DNA of 64,000 nucleotides. It comes from Chitinophagaceae bacterium LGM1. GTDB lineage: Bacteria; Bacteroidota; Bacteroidia; Chitinophagales; Chitinophagaceae. Made by a program: the position numbers and the translations under genes. Within the stretch, counting starts at the first letter, position 1. Each line of letters opens with the position of its first letter. Under the pieces are notes generated by a model. The model saw nothing but the letters and a program-made list of their open reading frames with translations. It did no database searches and was not told the DNA's origin. The DNA is taken from contig CP075895.1 of assembly GCA_018604165.1 (NCBI GenBank), positions 2,785,001 through 2,849,000 of the forward strand, given 5' to 3'. Shown piece after piece: positions 53,361 through 63,461 of the stretch.

Positions 53361-53669
53361 CTATTTTGTAACAGTAATAACTTTTCGAAGTTCGTCCCTA
53401 TCTACTTCTTCATCTTTGTACAAAACTTTGATGGTAAAAGTTCCTTCTTTACTATAAGTATGTGTATTGTCAAGACCTGAAGATTTTTCGCTGCCATCAC
53501 CCCAATCAATATCTACGTTTGGTGGTGTTCTGTTTTCACAGTTTGATACTTTTATTTGTTCGCCTACTTTTACGGTTGTTTTATCTACCTCAATACAAAG
53601 TCTGTTGAGCAATGCTTTTGTGCAAGAAGATAACAAGACAACAACGAGAATAAATGATAATCTATGCAT
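53361..53669 (-). CDS. Small lipoprotein with a PKD domain
   Basis: 102 residues. Lipobox FILVVVLLSSCTKA (Cys near 16), followed by a PKD-like fold: VKVGEQIKVSNCENRTPPNV, DIDWGDGSEKSSGLDNTHTY with the typical WGDG and HTY, then SKEGTFTIKVLYKDE. Probably a cell-surface binding module. It stands alone between a non-coding region and the TonB/DUF4249 operon. Confidence 0.8.
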   Translation of the reverse strand: MHRLSFILVVVLLSSCTKALLNRLCIEVDKTTVKVGEQIKVSNCENRTPPNVDIDWGDGSEKSSGLDNTHTYSKEGTFTIKVLYKDEEVDRDELRKVITVTK

Positions 53670-53787
53670 GATATTTATGGATTTTGATGTTAATAAATAT
53701 TGCTTACGAATTGTTTAGTATTAATGTATGTACTAAGCCTTAGCTGTATTTAATATACTTGTGCATATAGCAATAACAGAGAAGTCA

Positions 53788-55044
53788 TTATTTTTTCTTG
53801 ATGCTCATATTCTTTGGCAGTTTTCCGGGATTGAGTGTGAAATGGATACCCATATTAAGCCCTAAGCTGAGAGAGTTTTGTATTGCCATTGATTGCTCGG
53901 TATTGTACCTTATGGGCATAGAAACCGCCAATTTTATGCCGGGTGTAGCCTTATACTCAAAACCTATATCTGCCATCGGACTCATGAAACTGTAGCTTTT
54001 CTGAGACATATCTGTTTCCATGTCGTCTTGGCTGAAGTTGCCTTGCATTTCCTGCATAGAGGATGGGTTGGACATATCAATATCACTGATGTCAATAACA
54101 CCTGTTACTTTTCCGGCAATACTTGTTACGTTGATTAAACCTACACCAACACCAAGGTAGGGTCTAAATGGTTTTTGGTGTCTGAAATAATACCTATAAC
54201 TAAGCTCTGTGCTGATATACACATGCCCCGATAGTGTTTCGTTGATGTAAAAACTATCTTCTTCGTTTTGTACTGCTTCCATCATCTTCGATTGCATACC
54301 CGATTGCATAGATTTTCTGCCTGGTATGTTAAATGCGGCACCTACTGAAAACCTCAATGAATGGCGTTGTGCAATATGTTTTGTAAAGTCTAAACCGTAA
54401 GTACCGATGCCGTCTTTTGTTAACCCTAATTTGTTGCCTGTAAGTACTATCGGGGAAAAGAACAACCCAACATCAAAATTGCGTTTATAGTTAAGCATTT
54501 TGTTCTGATACTCTAATTCTTCATCCCTGTAGCTATTAGGCAGTTTATACAATTGGCCATTGGTACTGCCATCAAGCCCTTTCTTCAAGTCTGCAAGGTT
54601 TTCGTCTTGCAATAAGACGATATTGAAATCGTAGTGTATTTTTTGCGACTTGTGTATGCTGTAGCTGGCAGATGATTTATTTGGTATATAATAAAAGACT
54701 GACGGATTGATTTTGTGAGCTAAAACGATGTTGCGTATCAAAACATCGTAACAAGTGTATTTATCTGATGTTCCATTGTTTAGGATATTGATATATAGAA
54801 AGTCGTAGTCTGTAAACAGCTTTGATTTATCAAACTCGTTATTGTTCGAGTAGCTTACTATATCACTACCGTTAGCGTCTAATACGATGACACCTTTTGG
54901 GTTTGCTGCCTTTTCTTCAAATATTATTTCGCTGTAGCAATTGCAGCCAGGCAGGTTATACTTATACACTTTCTGCGCATTGGCAGTAGTTGTAATACAC
55001 GCACAAATAGCAAGTTTCAAAAATCCTAGTCGCGGTTGTTTCAT
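53788..55044 (-). CDS. Predicted outer-membrane protein downstream of DUF4249
   Basis: 418 residues. Signal peptide (FLKLAICACITTTANAQ), a soluble N-terminal domain (VYKYNLPGCNCYSEIIFEEK, IVLDANGSDIVSYSNNNEF), then a barrel-like second half with RHSLRFSVGAAFNIPG, GHVYISTELSYRYYFRHQKP and RPYLGVGVGLINVTS. Overlaps the DUF4249 gene by 4 bp (ATGA) and so is part of the TonB operon. It may be an accessory to the transport complex. No named family. Confidence 0.65.
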   Translation of the reverse strand: MKQPRLGFLKLAICACITTTANAQKVYKYNLPGCNCYSEIIFEEKAANPKGVIVLDANGSDIVSYSNNNEFDKSKLFTDYDFLYINILNNGTSDKYTCYDVLIRNIVLAHKINPSVFYYIPNKSSASYSIHKSQKIHYDFNIVLLQDENLADLKKGLDGSTNGQLYKLPNSYRDEELEYQNKMLNYKRNFDVGLFFSPIVLTGNKLGLTKDGIGTYGLDFTKHIAQRHSLRFSVGAAFNIPGRKSMQSGMQSKMMEAVQNEEDSFYINETLSGHVYISTELSYRYYFRHQKPFRPYLGVGVGLINVTSIAGKVTGVIDISDIDMSNPSSMQEMQGNFSQDDMETDMSQKSYSFMSPMADIGFEYKATPGIKLAVSMPIRYNTEQSMAIQNSLSLGLNMGIHFTLNPGKLPKNMSIKKK

Positions 55045-55835
55045 TTCACTACCTCTGTCCTTTTTTGTGATGTGTATGCGGTGAATAATCCTAATGCATA
55101 ATTTCCTGTAATATTATTGGGCGGGTTGCTGGGCGTTGTACCGCCACCAGGGCCGCCACCTGCTATTTGAGATAAGGTATAGAAGTAGGTGTATGCTATA
55201 TTATCAATACATCTCATTTCTATGCTCACTGTATCGCCAGTGTTTATTTCAGCATCGGGGCTGAATATGGGTCTTTGATTAACACTGCCATTGTTTACAT
55301 TATCGTTGAAAACGATGTATGATTTGTCTTCCTCTCCATTTACCGTTTGTATGAAACGATAGCTATTGCCAAATACAGAAGGGTCTGTAAATACAGGAAT
55401 TACAGTATAAGCATCGCCATTGCCGCCAAGTGGGCCGCTGAAAATATTAAATCGCACACTATCTAAACTCACGAGTTGAGGCATAGTAGAAACGGCACGA
55501 TAGTCTTTACCCTCTGATGAAACTGTAAGTGTGTACGTATTGCCGGGAGTACCGATAATTTTATTAGTTCGATACATGCCTGGGGTAGCTTCTGTCAACG
55601 TATCTGTTACACCCGTATTATCGGTAATGATAACCAATGCTCCTGTAACGGGTGGATAGTTATTGGTTTCGCTGAAGTTGACTGTTTTGCTGATGCGCAC
55701 ATAATGTGGCCCGGGATTGTTGGTTATATTACCTTCTATCACAACCTTAGGGTCTGTAGAATTGAGGTCTATTTCAATTTCTTTTTCGCAGGACGCGAAG
55801 GTTAGTACGGCTAATGCCAATAAGATATTTCGCAT
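55041..55835 (-). CDS. DUF4249 lipoprotein
   Basis: 264 residues. Lipobox LAVLTFASCEKEIEIDLN (Cys near 16) and the family's opening KVVIEGNITNNPGPHYVRIS followed by SETNNYPPVTGALVIITDN and TPGMYRTNKIIGTPGNTYTL. DUF4249 proteins regularly accompany TonB receptors in Bacteroidota and are thought to act as their surface partners, by analogy with SusD-like proteins; the ligand is unknown. It lies 5 bp after the receptor gene. Confidence 0.88.
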   Translation of the reverse strand: MRNILLALAVLTFASCEKEIEIDLNSTDPKVVIEGNITNNPGPHYVRISKTVNFSETNNYPPVTGALVIITDNTGVTDTLTEATPGMYRTNKIIGTPGNTYTLTVSSEGKDYRAVSTMPQLVSLDSVRFNIFSGPLGGNGDAYTVIPVFTDPSVFGNSYRFIQTVNGEEDKSYIVFNDNVNNGSVNQRPIFSPDAEINTGDTVSIEMRCIDNIAYTYFYTLSQIAGGGPGGGTTPSNPPNNITGNYALGLFTAYTSQKRTEVVK

Positions 55836-55840
55836 GATTA

Positions 55841-58147
55841 CTAAAATTTGAAGTTATACGTTATACTGGGTACCCAACGGAAGAGTGATGTTTGTATAGC
55901 TCTTGTGCGTGTTGGGTCGTCTGGGTGGTCTTCAAAAGTGATGGTATAGGCATTTTCTCTGCCATACACATTGTACACGCTGAAGTTCCATGATGATTCA
56001 AAGCGTTTTTTATGCGGCTTGGTGTAGGTAGCGCCGATATCGAACCTATGGTAGGCAGGCATACGGTAACCATTTCTTTCAGTATAGTAATAAGTGGTAT
56101 TACCGCCTACATTGTATTTGCCACTTGGGAAGGTAACTGCATTGCCCGTGTTGTACACAAACAGACCTGATAGCGACCATCTTTTTGTCAACTGGTACAT
56201 ACCTACTACAGACAAGTCGTGTGTGCGGTCTTGTCTTGCTGCATACCATTCGTTATTGTTGATACCATCTATTTTGCGCTCTGTTCTGGAAAGGGTATAA
56301 CCAACCCATCCTGTGAATTTTCCTTCTGTCTTTTTGAGTAAGAGCTCCACACCATAAGCCCTGCCAATACCATAAAGTAATTCTCTTTCTATATCGGGCG
56401 CACTGTTGATGTCTGCTCCATCTTTATAATCCACTTGGTTTTGCATGTGTTTATAATAGCCTTCTACGCTGAACTGAAAACGGTTATCGCTGAAATTTCT
56501 GAAGTAACCGATGCTCATCTGGTCGCTTATTTCAGGTTTGATGTTGTATGAATTGCCAATCCACTGGTCGGTAGGTGTAGAACTGGTACTATTGCTTAGT
56601 AAATGTAAATGCTGTGTATTTCTTGCATAGCCACCTTTTATGCTGCTTACATCATTGAGTAAGTAGCTGAACTGCATCCTCGGTTCGAGGTTGTAATAGG
56701 TTTTACCAAAATCGCCCGATGCAAGTACGACACTATCTGTGAGCTTACCTTTATCGTATATATTGTACTTATCACCACCCAGTATAGTATAGAATGAAAA
56801 ACGCAATCCATAGTCAAGCGTAAACCTATTGGATAATTTCATGGTGTTGTTTGCAAACACAGCATTTTCCAACGAGTACCTGCTTTCTTTTTCTTCGGCA
56901 GTTATGTTATCACCCTCAAAGCGGCTGGGAGTAATATTGTGATGTATGCTATTGAACCCGAATCGCCATGAGTTTTTGGCATTTGGAAAGAATTGAAATT
57001 CTTGTTTCAGATTCCAGTCTTTGATTTGTGAGTTGATATTAAAATCTGTACCGCCGCTATTAATCTTTATATTGTAATCGTAATTGCTGTAAATAAAAGA
57101 TGTGTTTGAAAACAGCTTGGGGCTTATGATGCTATTCCACCTGACAGTAGCAGTGGTATTGCCCCAGTCTATACCGAAGTTATCGCCAAAGCCCAGCACA
57201 TCTCTACCAAAATAACCTGATGCATATATCCTATTTTTCTCGTTGATGCGATAATTGGCTTTAGCATTCAAATCGTAGAAATACAATGAGTTATCTTTAA
57301 AGTCGTCCGTCGCTTTCAGGAACACATCAGCATAGGTTCGCCTGCCGGATACAATGAAAGATGATTTATCTTTTTGTATCGGCCCTTCTACACTTAGCCT
57401 GCTGCTGATAAGCCCTAAGCCACCTGTAACATTATATCCCTGATTATTGCCTTCTTTCATCTTTACATCCAGTACAGAAGACAAGCGACCGCCATATTGT
57501 GCAGGGCTGTTACCTTTAATAATGGATACATCTTTCAACGCATCGCTGTTGAATGTGCTGAAGAAACCAAGCAAGTGAGAAGCGTTGTACACGGGTGCTT
57601 CGTCTAGCAATATCAAGTTCTGGTCGGCGGAACCACCACGTACAAAGAAACCACTATTACCCTCGCCAGCCGACTTAACACCTGGTAGCAACTGTATGGT
57701 TTTCAGAATGTCTTTTTCACCGAATATGATGGGTATTTTTTCAATCTCCTTAATATCTAATTTCTCAACACCTATTTCCGTTTTCCGCAAGTTGTCGTCT
57801 TTACGTTTGTTAGACACAACCACTTCTTTCAGTTGCGATGTGTTTTCAGACAATGAGCGGTCGAGTTTAGTATTAGCCGTCAGGTTTACTACAACCGTAT
57901 CTGCTTTATAACCAACGTAGTTGCTGATGACGTGGTACTTACCTTGTGGTAGCGTAAGTGAATAAAAACCGTATTCATTGCTGCTTGTGCCTGTACCACT
58001 AATTTCTTTTACATACACGGCAACACCAATGAGTGTTTCGCCCGTTTTTTTGTCTTTGACTGTGCCGTTGAGGGTGAACTTAGTTTGCGCTTGTGCCGTG
58101 TTTAATATTAAACCAACCGCCAATAAGGGAAATAATTTATTCATCAT
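55841..58147 (-). CDS. TonB-dependent receptor paired with DUF4249
   Basis: 768 residues; start MMNKLFPLLAVGLILNTAQA (second Met equally possible). CarboxypepD-like extension (FTLNGTVKDKKTGETLIGVA, YGFYSLTLPQGKYHVISNYV), plug (GVEKLDIKEIEKIPIIFGEK, GNSGFFVRGGSADQNLILLD), barrel to the terminal FRWVPSITYNFKF. First of three overlapping or near-overlapping genes. Imports an unknown substrate. Confidence 0.9.
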   Translation of the reverse strand: MMNKLFPLLAVGLILNTAQAQTKFTLNGTVKDKKTGETLIGVAVYVKEISGTGTSSNEYGFYSLTLPQGKYHVISNYVGYKADTVVVNLTANTKLDRSLSENTSQLKEVVVSNKRKDDNLRKTEIGVEKLDIKEIEKIPIIFGEKDILKTIQLLPGVKSAGEGNSGFFVRGGSADQNLILLDEAPVYNASHLLGFFSTFNSDALKDVSIIKGNSPAQYGGRLSSVLDVKMKEGNNQGYNVTGGLGLISSRLSVEGPIQKDKSSFIVSGRRTYADVFLKATDDFKDNSLYFYDLNAKANYRINEKNRIYASGYFGRDVLGFGDNFGIDWGNTTATVRWNSIISPKLFSNTSFIYSNYDYNIKINSGGTDFNINSQIKDWNLKQEFQFFPNAKNSWRFGFNSIHHNITPSRFEGDNITAEEKESRYSLENAVFANNTMKLSNRFTLDYGLRFSFYTILGGDKYNIYDKGKLTDSVVLASGDFGKTYYNLEPRMQFSYLLNDVSSIKGGYARNTQHLHLLSNSTSSTPTDQWIGNSYNIKPEISDQMSIGYFRNFSDNRFQFSVEGYYKHMQNQVDYKDGADINSAPDIERELLYGIGRAYGVELLLKKTEGKFTGWVGYTLSRTERKIDGINNNEWYAARQDRTHDLSVVGMYQLTKRWSLSGLFVYNTGNAVTFPSGKYNVGGNTTYYYTERNGYRMPAYHRFDIGATYTKPHKKRFESSWNFSVYNVYGRENAYTITFEDHPDDPTRTRAIQTSLFRWVPSITYNFKF

Positions 58148-58248
58148 AATGCTTTACAAATAGTAGAGTGCAAAAATGAATGTCTGGTCCTTCTCAAAAA
58201 ATTTATTGAGATAAATGCACACTAATTGTCGAAGAACGACAGATGGTA

Positions 58249-58950
58249 TTATTGAAAGGTTTTATTATGTGTAAGAATTTTCCCGTCTGCCAACTCAATG
58301 GTACGGTCGCTGGCTTTGGCAAAATCAAGGTCGTGGGTAACTGCTATGATGGTTTGTCCGAGTTCAGATGTTATTTTTTTGAAAGTATCGAAAACGATTT
58401 GCGTGTTCTTGCTATCTAAGTTGCCAGTGGGCTCGTCGCACATAATAATATCGGGGTCGTTAATTAGTGCTCGTGCAATGGATACACGTTGCTGCTGCCC
58501 ACCACTTAGCTTTGATGCAGGCTTTAGTGCTTGGTCTTCAATGCCAAGCAGTTTTAGTTTTTCGTAAGCCCTTGTTTCAATTTCCTCGTAACTATAAGCT
58601 TGTTTTTTAAGGGCTGGCAGCATGATATTTTTGAGGCATGAAAACTCAGGTAGCAGATAGTGAAACTGAAATATAAACCCGATGCTGTTGTTGCGCAATG
58701 CGGCAAGTTCATCGGCCTTTTTGCCCGTTACTTGCTCTTCATTGATGTATAATTTGCCCTCGTAATCACTATCCATCGTACTTAGGCAATACAGCAAGGT
58801 AGATTTACCCGAACCACTTTTGCCAACCAAAGTAAGGAACTCACCTTTGTATGCTTCAAAACTGATACCATCTAAAACCTTAAACTTTACAGGGGTGTAA
58901 AAATACTTACCGATTCCCTCTGTCCTTAGTATTGCTTTTTTTTCTGACAC
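58249..58950 (-). CDS. ABC transporter ATP-binding protein (MacB/LolD type)
   Basis: 233 residues. Walker A LVGKSGSGKSTLLYCL (near 40), Q-loop FIFQFHYLLPEF, signature KLSGGQQQRVSIARALINDP, Walker B IIMCDEPTGNLDSKN and H-loop IIAVTHDLDFA. Closest in style to MacB/LolD ATPases that drive FtsX-type permeases. Last in the efflux operon, 49 bp beyond the LOG gene. Confidence 0.92.
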   Translation of the reverse strand: MSEKKAILRTEGIGKYFYTPVKFKVLDGISFEAYKGEFLTLVGKSGSGKSTLLYCLSTMDSDYEGKLYINEEQVTGKKADELAALRNNSIGFIFQFHYLLPEFSCLKNIMLPALKKQAYSYEEIETRAYEKLKLLGIEDQALKPASKLSGGQQQRVSIARALINDPDIIMCDEPTGNLDSKNTQIVFDTFKKITSELGQTIIAVTHDLDFAKASDRTIELADGKILTHNKTFQ

Positions 58951-58999
58951 GTATAAAGTCTTTAAATATTATTTGAAGAAGATTAATACTTCTAGTTTG

Positions 59000-59764
59000 C
59001 TATTGACTATTATTATATGCTTTGCCTTTTCTTTTTTCTAATAAATACCAATAAGGTTTCGGTGCTTGTTGCAGATTAAGATATTTTACTACATATTCTT
59101 GCAGGATATACTCTACTTCTTCAAAGGAGTTGGTAAAAAAAAGATTGGACAACTCATCCATGTGCAATGTACCTGCAAGGTGCATTGCTTCAATTTGCTT
59201 ACGCATGGGGGAATAAAATTCTTTACCAAATACAATTATCGGGAAAGGCTTTATTTTACCTGTTTGTGTAAGTGTAAGTGCTTCAAAAAGTTCATCAAGC
59301 GTACCTATGCCACCAGGTAGTACAATGAATGCATGGGAGTATTTAATAAGCAATGTCTTACGAATAAAGAAATAGGGTATCGCTACTTTTGTATGCAAAT
59401 ACGGATTGCTGCCCTGCTCTTTTGGTAGCACGATATTGCACCCTACACTATATCCACCAGTTTCGTATGCTCCTTTATTTGCTGCCTCCATTAACCCGGG
59501 CCCGCCACCTGTAATAGTTGTAAAACCCATTTCGGCAATGAGTGTACCGATAAACTCAGCACTTTTATAATAATGGGAACTTGTGCTGTATCTCGCTGAA
59601 CCGAATACCGTCACTGCCGGACCGCAAAAATGCAATGCACGTAACCCTCTGAAAAAATGAGTCATTACTTTCCAACAAAACAGCAGGTTTGACAGCCTTT
59701 TCCCTGGCCCTTCAAGGAATAAAGAAAAGTTTTTTGGCATTAGGTACTTGTTTTCCATAGCCAT
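59000..59764 (-). CDS. LOG-family protein (TIGR00730-like)
   Basis: 254 residues. Rossmann-like nucleotide fold with TVFGSARYSTSSHYYKSAEF, the signature MGFTTITGGGPGLMEAANKG and FIVLPGGIGTLDELFEALTL. LOG members hydrolyse nucleoside 5'-monophosphates such as cytokinin ribotides or bacterial nucleotides, giving the free base. It lies between the permease and ATPase genes of an ABC efflux operon with 1-bp and 49-bp gaps, which is unusual. Start at MAMENKYLMPKN; a nearby Met is possible. Confidence 0.85.
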   Translation of the reverse strand: MAMENKYLMPKNFSLFLEGPGKRLSNLLFCWKVMTHFFRGLRALHFCGPAVTVFGSARYSTSSHYYKSAEFIGTLIAEMGFTTITGGGPGLMEAANKGAYETGGYSVGCNIVLPKEQGSNPYLHTKVAIPYFFIRKTLLIKYSHAFIVLPGGIGTLDELFEALTLTQTGKIKPFPIIVFGKEFYSPMRKQIEAMHLAGTLHMDELSNLFFTNSFEEVEYILQEYVVKYLNLQQAPKPYWYLLEKRKGKAYNNSQ

Positions 59765-59765
59765 T

Positions 59766-61004
59766 CTATTTTCTGAAAATTTCTACAGGGTCAATACGTG
59801 CAGCTTTTAATGCCGGTATGTATCCTGCACAGAATGTTACCAATGCACCCAATAAAAAACTATAAGCGAATATTGTAGCATTAAAGTATATCGGGAAATA
59901 CCCTGCTGGTGGGCCCATATATATGTTTGCCATAATGGCTATTAATATCGCTCCCATTAATAACCCAGCAACAGACCCCAATAGCCCCATAATAACAGCC
60001 TCAGTAACGAAAATTGTTATGACATCTTTTTTTGAAAACCCCGTTGCTTTCAATATGGCAATGTCATTCAGTTTTTGCATAACCGTCATGTTGAGGATAT
60101 TATATATTCCGAAAGCAGCTACTATAAGTATGGATAGGGATATTGCACCCATCAGCGTACTACGCACCTTATTCCCAGACAATACATCTGCGTTCGTTAT
60201 CTGCCATGCTTCTACTTTATAGCGCATAGAAGGCTGTATTTTTTTGGCATATTGAATTGCTCTATCCGAATTGTTTGTATTTGCATATATGGTAGTAACG
60301 TAAGTGGTATTTTCTTTAGCAAACTGCTGTGCTGTATGTATATTAACGTAGGACTTGCTCTGGTCTGTAAACGTATTCCCTGTGCTGAAAATTCCTTTTA
60401 TTTTCAGTAGTTTATTAACGCCTTGAGATGATGTAATAGTTATATTGTCTTCCAGACCAAGGTTTAGTTTTTCAGCGATTCCTTTCCCGATTACAATGGC
60501 ATTTACATTGTCCTGCAGGTCATGCAGATTGCCTGCAAGCATATAGCTGGTGATATTGAACATTGCATCTGCCGCAGTAATATCCACTCCATTTGCGGTG
60601 CCTGTCAACTGCGATTTCCCATTATTATAAAACACATCTACGTTTACTTGTGCTATTGCATGGGTGATAAAAGGATATTGTTTCAACTGCTGAATCAACG
60701 CTTGCGGATTAATGAGTTTTTTTGATTCCTGTAATATTTGCGGGTTGACGATTACATTTAATTGCCCTGTATCGGCAGAAGGTATTAATGGTTCGCTGAT
60801 AGCATCTTCTTTGTATAATTTGATGTGTGCACTGTTTTTAAATATTTCATTTGTTGAATAGCGAGTAAAGCCCGCAGATAACGAATTCATAAACAGATAA
60901 ACAGCAATACCTAACATCACACCTAAAGCTGCAACGATTGTTTGCTTTTTTCTGGTGAAAATATGTGTAAGGGCAATGTCGATATTTACGTTTTTAACTT
61001 TCAT
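59766..61004 (-). CDS. FtsX/MacB-type ABC permease
   Basis: 412 residues. One N-terminal helix (TIVAALGVMLGIAVYLFMN), a large periplasmic domain (about 60-280) and three C-terminal helices (LMGAISLSILIVAAFGIYNI, then KKDVITIFVTEAVIMGLLGS and the last one near 375-395), ending with the usual GYIPALKAARIDPVEIFRK. Couples to the ATPase to move a substrate from periplasm to outside through the adaptor and outer-membrane factor, as in MacAB-TolC systems. Confidence 0.9.
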   Translation of the reverse strand: MKVKNVNIDIALTHIFTRKKQTIVAALGVMLGIAVYLFMNSLSAGFTRYSTNEIFKNSAHIKLYKEDAISEPLIPSADTGQLNVIVNPQILQESKKLINPQALIQQLKQYPFITHAIAQVNVDVFYNNGKSQLTGTANGVDITAADAMFNITSYMLAGNLHDLQDNVNAIVIGKGIAEKLNLGLEDNITITSSQGVNKLLKIKGIFSTGNTFTDQSKSYVNIHTAQQFAKENTTYVTTIYANTNNSDRAIQYAKKIQPSMRYKVEAWQITNADVLSGNKVRSTLMGAISLSILIVAAFGIYNILNMTVMQKLNDIAILKATGFSKKDVITIFVTEAVIMGLLGSVAGLLMGAILIAIMANIYMGPPAGYFPIYFNATIFAYSFLLGALVTFCAGYIPALKAARIDPVEIFRK

Positions 61005-61005
61005 G

Positions 61006-62142
61006 TTATCTCATTTGTGCACCAAATTCAGAGGTGTTCGTTTTGCCTACATTGTCTGTAATAAGTATGGCTTCTTGATTGATGCCTGTAGTAACTGCTA
61101 CCCAATCCTTCCCCACGAAACCTGTGGTTACCTTCTGCTTCTTATCGCGCCTCTTCAATCGTACTGTACCATCAAAGTCGAGGTAGTTTCTTGGTATGAG
61201 CAAAGCGTTTTTTCGAGTACCAATAATGATGTTGGACTGTAATTGTGTACCGATTGCCCTGAATACCAACGAGTCAGTAAAAAATAGTTTGCATTGAAAA
61301 GACTGACTTGCTTCATCAAACGATGGGTAGATATGAGCTACGGTGGCTTTGTATGTTTTACTTTTATCTGTATTGAGGGACACAATAGCTTTCTGCCCAA
61401 TGGATATTTTGCTGATGTTGCTTTCATCTACGTTAACAAATGCGTATAGTTTATCCGTATTGCCAATGGTTAGTACCACATCTCCTTTCTTTACAAAGTC
61501 GCCTGTCTTTTTATGTTTCTTATATACTTTGCCGCCAATTACTGCTGTAATTTCGTTGTTGGCAGTTTGTGTATTGTTTACGCCCATTGTTGCCCTTGCA
61601 GAAATTAATTGCTGCTTCGCTTGTTGCTCTGCCAGTTTGAAATTTTCCCTTGCTACGATGTAATTGGCTTTAGATGTTCTGTATTGTTGTAGCTGATTAT
61701 CAAATTCTGCAACAGCAACAGCATCTTGTTGTAACAGAGTTTCATAACGTTTGTACTGCACAGAGTCTGTATCCATTTTGTAACGCGCAGCCATCATATT
61801 GTTGTAAGACTGGTTAATAGCTGGTGCATTGTTGCGAGTATTGCTTTCTGCAATCGTATATAGTTCGTTTGCACTATTGGCATTATATACATTTTCTTTA
61901 TTGTCTATAACTGCTACAACTGCGTTTTTTGCAACAATATCACCTTCTTCAACATCTAACTGTACGAGATAACCATCAGTTTTGGCGGTCAATTGATAAC
62001 TACCATCTGCTTCCAACACACCCGAAGCAAATACCATTTCGGTAACGTCTTTTATGACTGGCTGTGTAGTTTCTGTTTTTTTACCACAAGACAGCATGGT
62101 AAATAGTGGCAGTAGTAACGCTGCTTTAATAATATTTTTCAT
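61006..62142 (-). CDS. HlyD/RND-type membrane-fusion adaptor
   Basis: 378 residues. Lipobox LPLFTMLSCGKKTE (Cys near 19), barrel-sandwich hybrid lipoyl-like part (SYQLTAKTDGYLVQLDVEEG), a coiled-coil hairpin (residues about 95-200, RYETLLQQDAVAVAEFDNQL), second lipoyl half (VIGGKVYKKHKKTGDFVKKG) and a beta-barrel region. Bridges the inner-membrane permease to the outer-membrane factor. Stop/start overlap with the OMF gene (4 bp). Confidence 0.88.
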   Translation of the reverse strand: MKNIIKAALLLPLFTMLSCGKKTETTQPVIKDVTEMVFASGVLEADGSYQLTAKTDGYLVQLDVEEGDIVAKNAVVAVIDNKENVYNANSANELYTIAESNTRNNAPAINQSYNNMMAARYKMDTDSVQYKRYETLLQQDAVAVAEFDNQLQQYRTSKANYIVARENFKLAEQQAKQQLISARATMGVNNTQTANNEITAVIGGKVYKKHKKTGDFVKKGDVVLTIGNTDKLYAFVNVDESNISKISIGQKAIVSLNTDKSKTYKATVAHIYPSFDEASQSFQCKLFFTDSLVFRAIGTQLQSNIIIGTRKNALLIPRNYLDFDGTVRLKRRDKKQKVTTGFVGKDWVAVTTGINQEAILITDNVGKTNTSEFGAQMR

Positions 62143-63461
62143 CTTATACTATTATAAATCTTGATTTTTGAATTTGTATGGTGGTGATTTGAAACAGCAG
62201 ACACATGGTTGTATCGGCTATTTACCATAGTAGTGTAGCTGTTCAGTAACACATCTAAAGACAATATGCCTGCTTTGTAACTCTCTAAGTTTTTACGGTA
62301 CGTGTCTGCCCGTAGCATATATATCTGTTGCTGATTAATGGCAGATGTTTTTGTTTTTTCAGCCTCAATCTTTAGTTGTTCAAAATCGAGTGTTGCCTGC
62401 AATCTGCTATGGTTGGTATTTTGTTGCGCCAGTTTGTATTCATACTTAGCTTTAGTTGTCTGGCTGATGGTGCTGGCATTGGGTATCTGCCATACAGCTT
62501 TAAGCCCTATATAGTTGCTGTTTATCCATTTTACATTCTTATCAAACAGACTGAATTGCGTATTGAATTGCTGGTCAGTATTAGAGCCGAAAGCTGATAT
62601 TGTGGGCAACATTGTTGTTTTTATTTGCCTGTAGTTTGCCAAAGCATATTTTTCTTTAAGTGCCGATTGTGAAAGGCTTAGATCATTGAAGGTGGGCTGT
62701 ATGATATTTAGCGGCCTGTCAACATCCATTTCATACGAAAGTAAAATGCTGTCGTCTTCGGGTATATCGCACAGGATTTTCAAAGCCTTATATTGCTGCA
62801 TAATCATGTATTCTATCTGTGTAACAGACTCGTGTGTGGTAACTTTATTTACAAGTGCGTCATTTACGTCCTGTCGCTTTGCAATGCCTTGTTCATATTT
62901 GCTTGATACTATATTATAGATAGTGTCAGCTGCAGACAGGTTTTGACGCGTGTACATGAGTTGGGATTGCAGGTTGATAATATTGTAATACGAAGCAGCA
63001 ATATTTTCCTGCAATGTTTTTTTCGACAATTTGTTGTCAACTGTCGTCATGGCGATGTTGATTTTTGCTAATCGAAGGTTTTGCCAACCTGCGGCATTCA
63101 GCAGCTTTACATCTGCATACTGGTTTAAGTTGTTGGTATATTGTATCCCGGTTTGTACCTCTCTGAATGTACCGGGTTGGCCACCAAAAGTTTCTGCTGG
63201 GAAAAGACTTACTGGCAGTGTGGTGTTATTGGTAACATTCAGTGAAACATTGGCATTGAAGTCTGGAATGCCCAGTATTGCAGCCAGTTTCGTCTGCTTT
63301 GCTTGCAAGTACTTTATATCGTTTGATGCTAATACTGTGCTTCTGGCATCTGTATAAGCAAGCAATGAATCGAGCGACATGATATTTTTTTGCGCTAGTG
63401 CTGTATATGAAAAACATGATAACAGCATTATCAATATTATGTTATAAATAAAAGGTCTCAT
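62139..63461 (-). CDS. TolC-family outer-membrane factor
   Basis: 440 residues. Signal peptide (YNIILIMLLSCFSYTALAQ), long paired helices with the repeat of family helix motifs (NIAASYYNIINLQSQLMYTRQ and KYEQGIAKRQDVNDALVNK in the first half; TYRKNLESYKAGILSLDVLL in the second). Forms the outer-membrane exit duct. Overlaps DUF2147 gene by 4 bp. Together with the adaptor and ABC parts it makes a tripartite efflux or export system of unknown cargo. Confidence 0.88.
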   Translation of the reverse strand: MRPFIYNIILIMLLSCFSYTALAQKNIMSLDSLLAYTDARSTVLASNDIKYLQAKQTKLAAILGIPDFNANVSLNVTNNTTLPVSLFPAETFGGQPGTFREVQTGIQYTNNLNQYADVKLLNAAGWQNLRLAKINIAMTTVDNKLSKKTLQENIAASYYNIINLQSQLMYTRQNLSAADTIYNIVSSKYEQGIAKRQDVNDALVNKVTTHESVTQIEYMIMQQYKALKILCDIPEDDSILLSYEMDVDRPLNIIQPTFNDLSLSQSALKEKYALANYRQIKTTMLPTISAFGSNTDQQFNTQFSLFDKNVKWINSNYIGLKAVWQIPNASTISQTTKAKYEYKLAQQNTNHSRLQATLDFEQLKIEAEKTKTSAINQQQIYMLRADTYRKNLESYKAGILSLDVLLNSYTTMVNSRYNHVSAVSNHHHTNSKIKIYNSIR

